DNA of 64,000 nt from Bryobacterales bacterium (GCA_003170295.1 PNAJ01000143.1:1-64000); one strand, 5' to 3'; counted from the stretch's first letter, positions 53,301 through 61,126 are shown. Numbers and translations are program-made. Notes: a model not told the origin generated them from the letters alone.

Positions 53301-53798
53301 AAAGCGCTGCTCGGCAACGGTGGCCCCGCCAGCTATATCCTTGGCGGATGGGTGATCAACACGGTATCCATTTTCCAGACCGGATTCCCACTGCAAATCA
53401 GCCAAGCCACGAATTTCAATTCAGGCTTCGGTTATGGCAGCCAGCGTCCCAATGCCACCGGAACGTCGCCGGTGACCAGCGGGAGCCTCGAACAACGCCT
53501 GAATGGCTACATCAATCCGGCAGCGTTCTCCGCCGCGCCCCAGTTCACCTTCGGCGATGTCGGCCGGACGATCGATATGAGAGGCCCGGGACAGGTCAAC
53601 TGGGACGCGTCCGTGTTCAAGAACTTCTCGATCAAGGAGAAGTTTAAGGCTCAGTTCCGCACAGAGGCGCTGAACTTGATGAATACCCCGCTGTTCTACG
53701 GTCCGAACGTCTCCTTCGGCAGCAGTTCGTTCGGGAAGATCACCACCCAGGCGAACTTCTCGCGACAGTTGCAATTAGCGCTGAGATTCTCGTTTTAA
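50349..53798 (+). CDS. Oar-like TonB-dependent receptor
   Basis: 1149 residues from ATG 50349 with AGGGGG eight bases upstream and a signal peptide ending VFAQ. Residues about 28-110 form a carboxypeptidase-regulatory-like domain (VRGMVQDPAKASIATAKVTL, GEFVFSQLDPGTYTLAAEAP). A plug region follows (DGVPITDSTNRAIIIPAIEA) and then a long barrel with many Asn/Tyr-rich strands, ending in an aromatic residue as in outer-membrane proteins (LQLALRFSF). It imports or exports large substrates with TonB energy; the substrate is unknown. The 176-base gap before it holds nothing else recognised. Confidence 0.93.
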   Translation: MRIQFRKIILAAAVMTTMSGVFAQSYLGGVRGMVQDPAKASIATAKVTLTNQGTNVVRSELSNASGEFVFSQLDPGTYTLAAEAPGFRKSERHGIIVSTQEFLTLDLKLEVGAVTESVQVTEEIPPLESSNASQGQVLDNQKLSDLPNLGRNPFMLSKIVPNVIPVGNPAYNRMEDQSGSSSISIAGGPVRGNNYLIDGVPITDSTNRAIIIPAIEAVQEVKIQANTYDAEMARTGGGMFNTLMRSGTNTYHGSAYGHIRRTSMDANSFFNNAAGSINGVPNSPITNQPNTTWGASFGGKVFIPKVYDGKNKTFFFLGVEVYDDTQSSSSVFATPTALEKSGDFSKSGVTIYDPLNSVGGVRQPFPGNVIPTNRLNPVGLAIASNFQAPTSAPTSYGGLDLNAPGQLPCRATQFTAKFDEDFFTWWRASLSYLRYFSLEPGNTEFPTVSSPDQWRLLRRVDTTQLNNTFSLNPTTVLTVRYGFNRFPNYSYNVAQGFNLATLGFPASLVSAVNPSLSQFPYVSTNSFYQFGASDNNSFYVLASDNFSTSVSKYMGRHSLKMGFDYRRIKAAGNDANNAAGEYFFNGIFTKSAPTSSGSGGADLADMLLGYPSSGNIYTSSKLTDIANYYGLYIQDDFRATSKLTINIGMRWEHEPGVYEQNNGMIVNFDGTAANPLAAKVTGISPKGEVVYAGNGKTNVGNPYGSKWGPRAGLAYQLTPKTVLRAGYGIFFAPQFALGSPTATVGYNQTTPYIASTDNNVTSAGSLSNPFPSGILQPVGKTLGTLTGIGQSFSLFDPNARSPYVEQFSVDIQRELRFGIATEVGYVGSRAKHLTLGAASINENALDPSLLSLGSALTQSVANPFYGNGGAGVIGTPNVTRAQLLLPYPAYGSISKLFTDNNKAKYDSLVLKASKGFKNGITFFSGFTWSRNWDESSAGVGNTLNSGAKSPQNPYNMASEYSFSNVDSPFRWSTSVSYELPVGKGKALLGNGGPASYILGGWVINTVSIFQTGFPLQISQATNFNSGFGYGSQRPNATGTSPVTSGSLEQRLNGYINPAAFSAAPQFTFGDVGRTIDMRGPGQVNWDASVFKNFSIKEKFKAQFRTEALNLMNTPLFYGPNVSFGSSSFGKITTQANFSRQLQLALRFSF

Positions 53799-53889
53799 GG
53801 TCAATTAAGGCCTCGCGCGGCGCACTTATGGTCATTTAATGGTCATTATGGACAGCTATCGCGAGGCCCCTCGTTTACGTCTCATGAAT

Positions 53890-53931
53890 CGGGGTGGGGC
53901 GGGACGCCCTCGTCCGCCCTACCTAGCCAAC
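53890..53931. repeat. Interspersed palindromic repeat, GGGGCGGGAC variant
   Basis: GGGTGGGGCGGGACGCCCTC then GTCCGCCC; the hairpin GGACG/CGTCC is intact. A looser member of the family at 790, 20253 and 42888. It lies in the 179-base gap between the convergent receptor and DnaC-like genes. Confidence 0.5.
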
Positions 53932-53977
53932 TCAAATCGGCAAGTGCTGGTTGAGGGGGTGTTCACGGCACCGTGGC

Positions 53978-54760
53978 CTATTTTTGCGGCTTGGGATACA
54001 CCTGCCCTGTTTTTACGCGATAGTCCTCAGTGGCGTTCATTTGGACTACTCGGCACATCTCGAAGAGCCGCGAACGTGCGCGGGGACCAATCACCTCTGC
54101 CAGCGTCCTGCGAGCTATTTTCATGCGGCTAGGATCGTTGTATTGAAAAATCGTTCCTGTCACGTTAGGATCGGGCAGGTTAGTGGTCGCAATCAGAGTC
54201 TTGCCGTTGTTGCAGCGATCGGTGATGATCGCGGTGATTGTGTCTTCGACGAACTCTGTCATTTTATAGGCACCGAGCTCGTCGAGCAGCAGCACAGGTG
54301 CTTCCAGCGCTTCACGGTAGGCTTCGCGTAGGCTGGCGCCGGAGGCCACATCGAAACTCTGAGTGATCCTCTGGAGCAAGCTTGCGTAGTCGAAAAAGAC
54401 GCCCTCATAGCCCTTTTCAAGCAGCGCTTTTAGTGCGGCTACCGCCAGGTGCGTCTTTCCCGTGCCGTTCTCACCGATTAGCAGCAGCCCGGGTTTGTCC
54501 ACAGCCGGATATTCGCGGACGAAGCCCCGCACCTGTAATAACGCCTGGCCGAGGTGCTCGCGAGCATGCGCGTTGTCCTGCGGAATTTTGAAGTTATCAA
54601 ACGAGACATGCTGGTATTTCGGTGGGATCCGGGAGTTCTCTTTGTTGGCGGCGGTTCGGCTAGTGCGCGAGCATTCACACAGCTCCGCGCCTGAAAGTCC
54701 CCCGCGCTCGAGGATCTTCCAGCCCGTTCCTCCACAGATCGTGCAGTTTTCGTCAGGCAT
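53978..54760 (-). CDS. DnaC/IstB-like AAA+ ATPase with N-terminal zinc site
   Basis: 260 residues. An N-terminal CTICGGTGW and LCEC (Cys 6, 9, 28, 30) suggests a zinc site. The ATPase has Walker A GENGTGKTH (about 96-103), Walker B VLLLDELGA (about 155) and a sensor-like LIATTNL. This is the helicase-loader/IstB family. IstB proteins accompany IstA transposases, but no IstA is present; a DnaC-like loader for replication or repair is therefore more likely. The last gene of the Smr-accC-biotin carrier-VOC operon, overlapping VOC by eight bases. Confidence 0.85.
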   Translation of the reverse strand: MPDENCTICGGTGWKILERGGLSGAELCECSRTSRTAANKENSRIPPKYQHVSFDNFKIPQDNAHAREHLGQALLQVRGFVREYPAVDKPGLLLIGENGTGKTHLAVAALKALLEKGYEGVFFDYASLLQRITQSFDVASGASLREAYREALEAPVLLLDELGAYKMTEFVEDTITAIITDRCNNGKTLIATTNLPDPNVTGTIFQYNDPSRMKIARRTLAEVIGPRARSRLFEMCRVVQMNATEDYRVKTGQVYPKPQK

Positions 54761-55127
54761 GTTGCGCTACGCCGAGGATATTTCCCTCGGGGTCCTTGAA
54801 CCAAGCCACTTGAGATCCGTCGGGCGCAGTCCAGATGCCAAGGTCGTCCTGCTTGAAGAAACCGAAAATCTCGAAGGTGACGCCCGCTTTCTTGAGCTCT
54901 AAAACCGTGGCGCGGATGTCCTTGACGTCCCATGCAAGAACGGTGTATGGCGCGGGTTTCACTTCCTTCGCAAGGGCGACACGAAGCGGCGCCCCGCCGC
55001 TGTCGAAGACCAGCGCGAACCCATCTTCAGAAGCCAGGCGTAGGCCCAAGGTGTCGCGGTAGAAAGCGCGGGCACGATCCGCATTTGTCGTGCTGACGAA
55101 TGCCACTAGTTTTTCAGATGACAGCAT
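54753..55127 (-). CDS. VOC-family (glyoxalase/bleomycin-resistance-like) protein
   Basis: 124 residues with the paired beta-alpha-beta-beta-beta modules of vicinal-oxygen-chelate proteins (AFVSTTNADRARAFYRDTLG, GSQVAWFKDPEGNILGVAQ). It may be metal-dependent, but the metal ligands are not certain. It lies between the biotin carrier gene and the DnaC-like gene, four bases after the former. A methylmalonyl-CoA epimerase role would fit the operon, but the sequence is closer to generic VOC members, so this is only a thought. Confidence 0.85.
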   Translation of the reverse strand: MLSSEKLVAFVSTTNADRARAFYRDTLGLRLASEDGFALVFDSGGAPLRVALAKEVKPAPYTVLAWDVKDIRATVLELKKAGVTFEIFGFFKQDDLGIWTAPDGSQVAWFKDPEGNILGVAQHA

Positions 55128-55131
55128 AGGA

Positions 55132-55605
55132 TTACTCGATCACAACCAGTATCTCGCCTGCAACCACCGTTGCTCCCTCCGTGGTCTTTAACTCGACCAC
55201 CGTTCCGGCTTTGGGCGACTTCATCTCATTTTGCATCTTCATCGCCTCGACGACAATCAATCCCTGTCCGGCTTCGATCGTGTCGCCCACGGAAATCAGA
55301 ATTCGCACGACTTTTCCCGGCATCGGCGCGACGATGTTTTGGCGCCCGGCGGAAGCGCCGGCGCTCGATCGCGCGCGCAACTCGCGGGGGTCGAAAACTT
55401 CGACGGAAAAAATCCGGTCGTTGACTTGAATCGTCCCGGGAGAGAGCACCGTCGCCTGGTAACTGCGGCCATCGATCAATAACGAAAAGATGCCAGGCCC
55501 GGACGCTTCCATTGAATAGTCTCGTACCATTCCGTTGTATTCGAATCGCGAACCTTCGAGCCGCAGCTCGCCTTCACGGCCGTTGACGATCACGTCGAGC
55601 TTCAT
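55132..55605 (-). CDS. Biotin carboxyl carrier domain protein
   Basis: 157 residues from ATG 55605, which shares ATGA with the accC stop and has GGGAG just upstream. The last 75 residues are a biotinyl domain with the attachment site VVEAMKMQNEMK (Lys about 123). The head is a beta-rich part of about 75 residues. It carries CO2 as carboxybiotin from biotin carboxylase to a carboxyltransferase. Confidence 0.92.
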   Translation of the reverse strand: MKLDVIVNGREGELRLEGSRFEYNGMVRDYSMEASGPGIFSLLIDGRSYQATVLSPGTIQVNDRIFSVEVFDPRELRARSSAGASAGRQNIVAPMPGKVVRILISVGDTIEAGQGLIVVEAMKMQNEMKSPKAGTVVELKTTEGATVVAGEILVVIE

Positions 55606-57074
55606 TGCTCCCACTTCCACTTCGATGTTGGATTCACGACGGGAGCGGCTGGCTTCTGCCGGGACAGTGTGGCGACGATCGCGGCGACTGCTTCCATTTC
55701 CGGAGCTGGGTCAGGCGCGGGCTTGCGGCGCACGAAGAATCCATCGAGGAATGCGGTGGAAAGTTCCCCGCGCGCGAATGCTTCGTCGTTCAGAATATCG
55801 GTAAAAAATGCCAAATTAACCCTAATTCCACCCACTTTATACTCTGAAATTGCGCGTTTAAGGCGACTTATGGCTGCATTACGATCGGGAGCCCACGCCA
55901 CGAGCTTCGCTAGCAGCGGGTCGTAATCGAACGGGACGGTCCAGCCTTCGTAGACGCCGGAATCGAGCCGGATACCGGGACCGGACGGCTCTACCAAGCG
56001 CGTAATCTTTCCCGGGAAGGGAAGGAAGTTATTTTCGGGGTCCTCCGCGTATATCCGGCACTCGATAGCGGAGCCGGTCCAGCGCACGTCGCTTTGCTCA
56101 ATGGTAAGGTGCGCGCCGGCTGCGATTTTCAGTTGCCAGGAGACTAAATCGAGACCCGTGACCAGTTCGGTCACAGGATGCTCCACCTGCAAACGGGTGT
56201 TCATTTCAAGAAAATAGAAGTTCCGGTCGCGATCCACCAGGAACTCGATGGTGCCCGCATTGGCGTATCCGGCCGCGCGCGCCACCTTCACCGCCGCGGC
56301 GCCCATCCGATCGCGCAAACCTGGATCGATTCCCATGAGCGGGGAAGGGCATTCCTCGATCACTTTCTGATGACGGCGCTGGATGGAGCATTCGCGCTCG
56401 CCCAGATGGATAAGATGTCCGTGATGATCGCCGAGCACCTGAATCTCAATATGGCGCGGCTCGATTACGAGTTTTTCGAGATAAACTTCGTCGTTGTGAA
56501 ACGCGTGCGCGGCTTCACTCGATGCGTCGCGGATGGCGGATTCCAAATCCTGCTCGCGATCGACGCGGCGCATGCCTTTTCCGCCGCCCCCGGCCGAGGC
56601 CTTCAGCAGCACGGGATACCCGAGAGAGTGCGCGGTCGCGCGAGCCTGCTCGATCGAGCGAATCGCCGATTCCGTTCCAGGAACGACGGGCGCACCTGCG
56701 GCGATGGCGATCTGCCGGGCGGCCGTTTTCGAGCCCATTTTTTTGATGGCCTCCGCTGGAGGCCCGATAAACACCAGGCCGGCGTCGGTGCAGGCTTCGG
56801 CAAACTCAGCGTTTTCACTTAGGAATCCGTAGCCGGGATGAATCGCCTCCGCGCCATGACGCAAGGCGGCGTCGATGATTTTATCGATGCGGAGATAGCT
56901 TTCAGACGACGGCGCGGGACCTAGATGCGCGGCTTCATCGGCCATACGCACGGCGAGCGAGGCTCGGTCAGCGTCGGAATAGACGGCAACGCTCGCGATA
57001 TTCAATTCGCGGAGCCCGCGAACGAGACGAACGGCGATTTCGCCGCGATTAGCGATCAGGACCTTGCGAAACAC
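55602..57074 (-). CDS. accC: Biotin carboxylase subunit
   Basis: 490 residues. ANRGEIAVRLVRGLRELNIA near the start, the ATP-grasp glycine loop ASAGGGGKGMRRV near 160, the HxExxQ-type EMNTRLQVEHPVTE near 290 and the biotin-carboxylase C-domain with ECRIYAEDPENNFLPFPGKI near 330 are intact. Uses ATP and bicarbonate to carboxylate the biotin of the carrier. The C-terminal 35 residues (PAPDPAPEMEAVAAIVATLS) are low-complexity and link to the carrier. The symbol is by family; the enzyme may serve propionyl- or methylcrotonyl-CoA carboxylase. No carboxyltransferase gene is in the window. Confidence 0.92.
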   Translation of the reverse strand: MFRKVLIANRGEIAVRLVRGLRELNIASVAVYSDADRASLAVRMADEAAHLGPAPSSESYLRIDKIIDAALRHGAEAIHPGYGFLSENAEFAEACTDAGLVFIGPPAEAIKKMGSKTAARQIAIAAGAPVVPGTESAIRSIEQARATAHSLGYPVLLKASAGGGGKGMRRVDREQDLESAIRDASSEAAHAFHNDEVYLEKLVIEPRHIEIQVLGDHHGHLIHLGERECSIQRRHQKVIEECPSPLMGIDPGLRDRMGAAAVKVARAAGYANAGTIEFLVDRDRNFYFLEMNTRLQVEHPVTELVTGLDLVSWQLKIAAGAHLTIEQSDVRWTGSAIECRIYAEDPENNFLPFPGKITRLVEPSGPGIRLDSGVYEGWTVPFDYDPLLAKLVAWAPDRNAAISRLKRAISEYKVGGIRVNLAFFTDILNDEAFARGELSTAFLDGFFVRRKPAPDPAPEMEAVAAIVATLSRQKPAAPVVNPTSKWKWEQ

Positions 57075-57095
57075 AAACGTCCGATTGTAGCAGGG

Positions 57096-57428
57096 TCACG
57101 AAAATGGCAGGAAGGTGACGATGGTCGCACCCCAGCCTCCGGCTTCGGCAGGGGCATCGCCGAAGGATTCAACGAACGGGGTCCTCCTTAGGATTTTTCT
57201 GATGGTGTCTCGCTGTACGCCAATACCCCGGCCGTGGATGATTCGGACGGCCTGGAACCCCATGCGGTGAGCCTCGGAGAGATATTCCTCGACTACGGGT
57301 TTAATATCGCGTGGTGAAACAGTATGGAGGTCGAGAACATCTTCAATCGGGATACGAATCGGCTCGTTTTCGTCGGGTTCATATTCCACCTTAATACCTT
57401 CGTCTCGATGGTACACCTTAGCAGGCAT
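57096..57428 (-). CDS. Smr-domain protein
   Basis: 110 residues. LDLHTVSPRDIKPVVEEYLS near 33-52 and IIHGRGIGVQRDTIRKIL near 65-82 form the Smr (MutS2 C-terminal) domain, with the LDLHT and HGRG signatures. Stand-alone Smr proteins are nucleases or nucleic-acid-binding factors. It heads the minus-strand operon, 21 bases before accC, and is divergent from the zinc-finger/lectin-like gene at 57521. Confidence 0.9.
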   Translation of the reverse strand: MPAKVYHRDEGIKVEYEPDENEPIRIPIEDVLDLHTVSPRDIKPVVEEYLSEAHRMGFQAVRIIHGRGIGVQRDTIRKILRRTPFVESFGDAPAEAGGWGATIVTFLPFS

Positions 57429-57520
57429 GGGACTTAGGTTCCGGACCCTTAGTTTATCTTTACCTACGATGGCTCAGATGAGAGAGGTACCTGTTAGAAT
57501 CGGGTTGTTGAAATAGGCAA

Positions 57521-58510
57521 ATGCTCTGCTTTCTATGCGGGAAAAAGATCGGATTCTTCCGGTCAATGTTGGACCAGCAGTACTGCTCGACCGAGCATCG
57601 AAAAGAGGCGAGCCTGGCCTCGGCCCAAGCCCTGCGGGACGAGGACGAGCACGAGCCTTGGTCGGTCGCCAAAAATAAGAAAAGGGCCCCAGGCAAATCA
57701 CCTACCTCGGCGGGCCAGACTGCTTCGGTTTTCGCATTCTTGACGGTTGGCGCGCTGCTGGTGGCCGCGTTTATGCTGCCCGGACCTACCGGTGGAGGCG
57801 CATATAATCCGGTACCGTCGCTCGATTCGGGTGTGAAAAGAGGACCTATCGAGCGGGCCGGCGACGCCGTTTCCGATATGGTGCGTTCGCGGGCGCCCAT
57901 CACGCTACACGACGATTTCAGCAAGGGACTCAAAGACTGGACTACAGCAACCATTCGCAATGTCCCGAAGGTCGACGATCCAAAGGGGTTCGCTTTACCG
58001 GGCGGCCCGCAGATTATACGCCCTGGCAGCCTCCGCATCTGGAACCGGTCGGTATCGCTGCAGAACTATCAGATGGAGTTCAAGGGCGAACTCGAAAAGA
58101 AGAGCCTGAGCTGGGCGTTCCGCGCGAGCGATCCGAAGAATTACTACGCGACGAAAATCATGATTACGAAGCCCGGTCCGCTGCCGAACGCGGGGCTGGT
58201 GCGGTACGTGATGATGAACGGCCGCGAGTGGGACCGCGTGCAACTGCCAATCCCGGTCACGCTGGAGCGCGGCGGCAACTACAAAGTGCGCGTGAGCGTG
58301 CAGGATGACAGGTTTATCACCTATCTGAACGGCCAGGTAATCAGCTCCTGGAGCGATAAGCGACTCCACCGCGGTGGCGTGGGATTCTTTTCCGACGAGG
58401 ACGATCCGCAAAAGGTGGATTGGGTCAGCCTCTCAGAGCGCGACAGTTTCCTGGGAAGAGTGCTGGCGCACTTCTCCTTCTTCGTTATGCCGGGCGCGCA
58501 GCTCGAGTAA
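57521..58510 (+). CDS. Zinc-finger / single-TM / lectin-like protein (short paralogue of 3608-5743)
   Basis: 329 residues. The N-terminal metal site is CFLCGKK then QQYCSTEHRK (Cys 3, 6, 22 and His 26). A basic stretch precedes one membrane segment (TASVFAFLTVGALLVAAFML, about 68-88). The rest is the beta-rich domain with DDFSKGLKDWTTA, LSWAFRASDP, RGGVGFFSDED, which parallels the domain of 3608-5743 almost motif for motif, but the Ala/Pro linker of some 380 residues is lacking here. Topology by charge: zinc site inside, lectin-like part outside. Function unknown. It is divergent from the Smr gene and followed by the VapBC pair. Confidence 0.8.
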   Translation: MLCFLCGKKIGFFRSMLDQQYCSTEHRKEASLASAQALRDEDEHEPWSVAKNKKRAPGKSPTSAGQTASVFAFLTVGALLVAAFMLPGPTGGGAYNPVPSLDSGVKRGPIERAGDAVSDMVRSRAPITLHDDFSKGLKDWTTATIRNVPKVDDPKGFALPGGPQIIRPGSLRIWNRSVSLQNYQMEFKGELEKKSLSWAFRASDPKNYYATKIMITKPGPLPNAGLVRYVMMNGREWDRVQLPIPVTLERGGNYKVRVSVQDDRFITYLNGQVISSWSDKRLHRGGVGFFSDEDDPQKVDWVSLSERDSFLGRVLAHFSFFVMPGAQLE

Positions 58511-58561
58511 TCCGCCTTCACATACATCGGCGAGTCAGGGTAACCTGGAGTAGGGAATACC

Positions 58562-58807
58562 ATGACGATTACGCTCACACCTAACCAGGAAAAAGTCATT
58601 AAGCAAGCCATTGATGCCGGCCTGGTTCGGTCAGTGGACGACTTCATTGATTCCGCGATTGAAGCGCTTCCTCACCGGGAGGCGGTCTTCGACAAGGAAA
58701 AGGCACAAGCGGCCGTTGCGCGCATTCGTGATCTGAGGAAAGGCGTGCGGCTCGACTTGCAGGGAATGTCGCTCCGGGAATTTGCTCACATCGGGCATAG
58801 GTTTTGA
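58562..58807 (+). CDS. Antitoxin partner of the VapC-like gene
   Basis: 81 residues. The head TITLTPNQEKVIKQAIDAGL then VDDFIDSAIEALPHREAVF resembles ribbon-helix-helix antitoxins, here paired with a PIN toxin. AGTAGGGAAT upstream of the start is a weak ribosome site. Its stop overlaps the toxin start (TTGA). Confidence 0.8.
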   Translation: MTITLTPNQEKVIKQAIDAGLVRSVDDFIDSAIEALPHREAVFDKEKAQAAVARIRDLRKGVRLDLQGMSLREFAHIGHRF

Positions 58808-59226
58808 TCAAGGCCTTCGTTCTCGATGTGTCCGCCTGCATGCCCTGGTGCTGCGAGGATGAAACGACAAAGGCCTCCGAGGAAATGCTCGATTGGGCGA
58901 AGGAGGGGAGCGAGTTGCATGTTCCTTCCTTGTGGGGATGGGAAATCATGAATGCCGTCGGCGTGGCCGTTAGACGGCGTCGAATCACAGCAGATCGTGG
59001 AAGAGAGTTTCTGGAGCAGCTCGCTGTACTGAATTTCAAGATCGATCAACCACCTCAGGTGCCAGATTTTCCGCGCCTGCCTGACTTGGCCACTATGCAC
59101 CAGTTGACGTCTTACGATGTGGCGTATCTCGATCTCGCAAAGCGCCTGTCGTTGCCTTTGGCAACACGCGATAGCGACCTTGAGAAGGCGGCTGTGTCGG
59201 AGGGCGTCGAGGTTCTTGGCAAGTAG
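58804..59226 (+). CDS. PIN-domain VapC-like toxin
   Basis: 140 residues from TTG 58804, overlapping the antitoxin stop as TTGA. Acidic residues expected of a PIN nuclease are in FVLDVSACMPW (Asp8), WGWEIMNA (Glu about 47), YDVAYLDLA (Asp about 103) and ATRDSDLEKAA (Asp about 122). Members cut tRNA or rRNA. No other start fits so well, so translation of the toxin is probably kept low by the TTG codon. Confidence 0.88.
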   Translation: MIKAFVLDVSACMPWCCEDETTKASEEMLDWAKEGSELHVPSLWGWEIMNAVGVAVRRRRITADRGREFLEQLAVLNFKIDQPPQVPDFPRLPDLATMHQLTSYDVAYLDLAKRLSLPLATRDSDLEKAAVSEGVEVLGK

Positions 59227-59257
59227 GCGGGGTGGAACGAAGGCGTCGATTCTGTCT

Positions 59258-59285
59258 GTCCCCCTGGCCCCGTCCCCCTGGCCCC
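59258..59285. repeat. 14-base tandem repeat, two units
   Basis: GTCCCCCTGGCCCC twice in succession, perfect. A related inverted single unit lies at 33102-33119. The 145-base gap holds no other recognisable feature. Confidence 0.65.
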
Positions 59286-59371
59286 GCAAGAGCTTCGCCG
59301 GTCGGGTGCCACGTAATTTCAGGTAAGGGCAAAAAAGACGATTCTCCTTTCCGTAGTATCATTCCAAAAAC

Positions 59372-59983
59372 ATGGACAGCCTGGATCAGGTGGAGGAATG
59401 GCGCAGGCTCAAGGAGCTGTACGCGCGGATGAACGAAGGCGAGCTTGAGGTGGTCGCCAACGAGGCTTACGACCTCACGGAGATCGCAAGACCGCTGCTG
59501 AAGGATGAGATCGCGAGACGGGGTCTTCCGATTCAACTGCGAACCGAACGTTCCCAGCGGCCGCCCGTTGCGCCAGTCAACCGCGACTTCAGCACGTCAA
59601 AGCTGGACCTGGTCGTCGCCGGCACATATTGGGAGTTAGAGGATGCGCGCAAGGTTAAGCAGATGCTCGATGGTGCAGGAGTGCCGTGTTATTGGGGCCA
59701 GAATAACATCGAGAACCCGGAAGAACTGAAGTCGAGCTTCGAAAAAGGGGTAGATCTTACGGTCAGGGAGGAAGATCGGTCGCGCGTGATGGCCGGGATC
59801 GCTCAATTGTTCGCGGGTGAGCCAGAGGAGGGCGAAGCCGGAGACTGTAACTTCGTCTGTCCGAAGTGCCATTCTCCAGAGATTGTGTTTCACGAATTGG
59901 ACCCGGACACGGCCACGTTCGACTGGAGCTGCGATGCGTGCGGTCACGAGTGGAAGGACGAAGGCGTCGAGCACGAAGCCTGA
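59372..59983 (+). CDS. Protein with DUF2007-like domain and C-terminal zinc ribbon
   Basis: 203 residues. The middle (LDLVVAGTYWELEDARKVKQ, AGVPCYWGQNNIENPEEL) resembles the small DUF2007 fold found in putative signalling proteins, and the tail FVCPKCHSPEIVFHELDPD then WSCDACGHEW is a zinc ribbon with two CxxC pairs. The N-terminal 60 residues are helical. No signal peptide or membrane part. A regulatory or nucleic-acid role is likely but not shown. It is followed 27 bases later by the homogentisate-dioxygenase-like gene. Confidence 0.75.
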   Translation: MDSLDQVEEWRRLKELYARMNEGELEVVANEAYDLTEIARPLLKDEIARRGLPIQLRTERSQRPPVAPVNRDFSTSKLDLVVAGTYWELEDARKVKQMLDGAGVPCYWGQNNIENPEELKSSFEKGVDLTVREEDRSRVMAGIAQLFAGEPEEGEAGDCNFVCPKCHSPEIVFHELDPDTATFDWSCDACGHEWKDEGVEHEA

Positions 59984-60010
59984 AATCTCGGCTGGCGTTA
60001 TGCTGTAGGC

Positions 60011-61126
60011 ATGCACCCCCTTAAGAAAGGCAAGTTCGCCTCCCAGGCCCACGTTGGCATCCCGGAAGGCACGTTCGAAGAGGAGCACGGACGTAAGGGA
60101 TTTTTCGGAAAGTCGGCGCATCTGTATCATGCGCATCCTCCCACTGGCTGGACGCGGTTTGAAGGGAAGCTGCGGCCGCATTGTTTCGATCTCAATAAGC
60201 TCGAGCCGCGCGATCTGTCGCATCCTTGCGGCGCGCCGCTGGCGTTTCTGGCGAACGAGGACATTAAGATCATGGTGTCGCGGCGAAGGGACCCTATGCC
60301 GTACTACATGCGCAATGCCGACGGCGATCAACTCGTGTTCGTCCATCGCGGAGAGGGCGTGATCGAGACCGACTTCGGTCCGATGCCGTTCGAAAAAGGC
60401 GATTACATCGTGCTGCCGCGCTCGGTGACGTATCGCCCGGTTCCCAAGACTACCGATAATTTTTTTCTGGTCATCCAATCGAAAGGCGAGTTCGATGAGC
60501 TGGATCGCGGATTATTGGGGCAGCATGCGCTGTACGATCCGGCGGTGATCGTGACGCCGGAGCCGTCGCCGATGCTCAATGGCGAGCCTCCCGCGGGAGG
60601 CCGTGAATGGGAAGTTCGCATCAAGCACGACGACGAATATTCGAAGGTGTTTTATCCCTTCAATCCGCTGGACGTGGTGGGTTGGAAGGGCGACCTGACA
60701 GTGTGGAAGATCAACATGCGCGACATCCGGCCGGTGATGAGCCATCGGGCCCATTTACCGCCCAGCGCGCACGCGACCTTTGTGACGCCGGGCGCGGTGG
60801 TGTGCAGTTTTCTTCCGCGTCCTCTGGAGCAGGACCCCGACGCTTCGCGCGTGCCGTTTTTCCATCGCAACACCGACTACGACGAGTTTATTTTTTATCA
60901 CGACGGCGACTTTTTCAGTAAAGACAACATCAAACCGGGTATGGCGACATTGCATCCACGCGGCATCCATCACGGACCGCATCCGAAGGCGCTCGCGAAT
61001 CAGAGTACGAAGACGGCGACGGACGAGTACGCGGTGATGCTGGACGGTTTGAATCCTCTGCACGTGCTGCCGGCGGCTGAGCCTTGCGAGTGGAAAGAGT
61101 ATTGGGCGAGCTGGACTCCAAAGTGA
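60011..61126 (+). CDS. Homogentisate 1,2-dioxygenase-like protein (short form)
   Basis: 371 residues, against about 430-440 for most HgmA enzymes. The cupin-like body shows DLSHPCGAPLAFLANEDIKI, HRGEGVIETDFGPMPFEKGD, and the metal region FHRNTDYDEFIFYHDGDFFS then LHPRGIHHGPHPKAL, which offers the His, Glu and His ligands expected for the non-heme iron. It would open the homogentisate ring in tyrosine breakdown. Parts of the N-terminal region present in longer members are missing. The stop overlaps the next start (GTGA). Weak ribosome site. Confidence 0.82.
   Translation: MHPLKKGKFASQAHVGIPEGTFEEEHGRKGFFGKSAHLYHAHPPTGWTRFEGKLRPHCFDLNKLEPRDLSHPCGAPLAFLANEDIKIMVSRRRDPMPYYMRNADGDQLVFVHRGEGVIETDFGPMPFEKGDYIVLPRSVTYRPVPKTTDNFFLVIQSKGEFDELDRGLLGQHALYDPAVIVTPEPSPMLNGEPPAGGREWEVRIKHDDEYSKVFYPFNPLDVVGWKGDLTVWKINMRDIRPVMSHRAHLPPSAHATFVTPGAVVCSFLPRPLEQDPDASRVPFFHRNTDYDEFIFYHDGDFFSKDNIKPGMATLHPRGIHHGPHPKALANQSTKTATDEYAVMLDGLNPLHVLPAAEPCEWKEYWASWTPK

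Noticed and set aside
53978..54760. IstB half of an IS21 element
   Set aside because: No IstA gene or terminal repeats nearby, and it is embedded in a metabolic operon.
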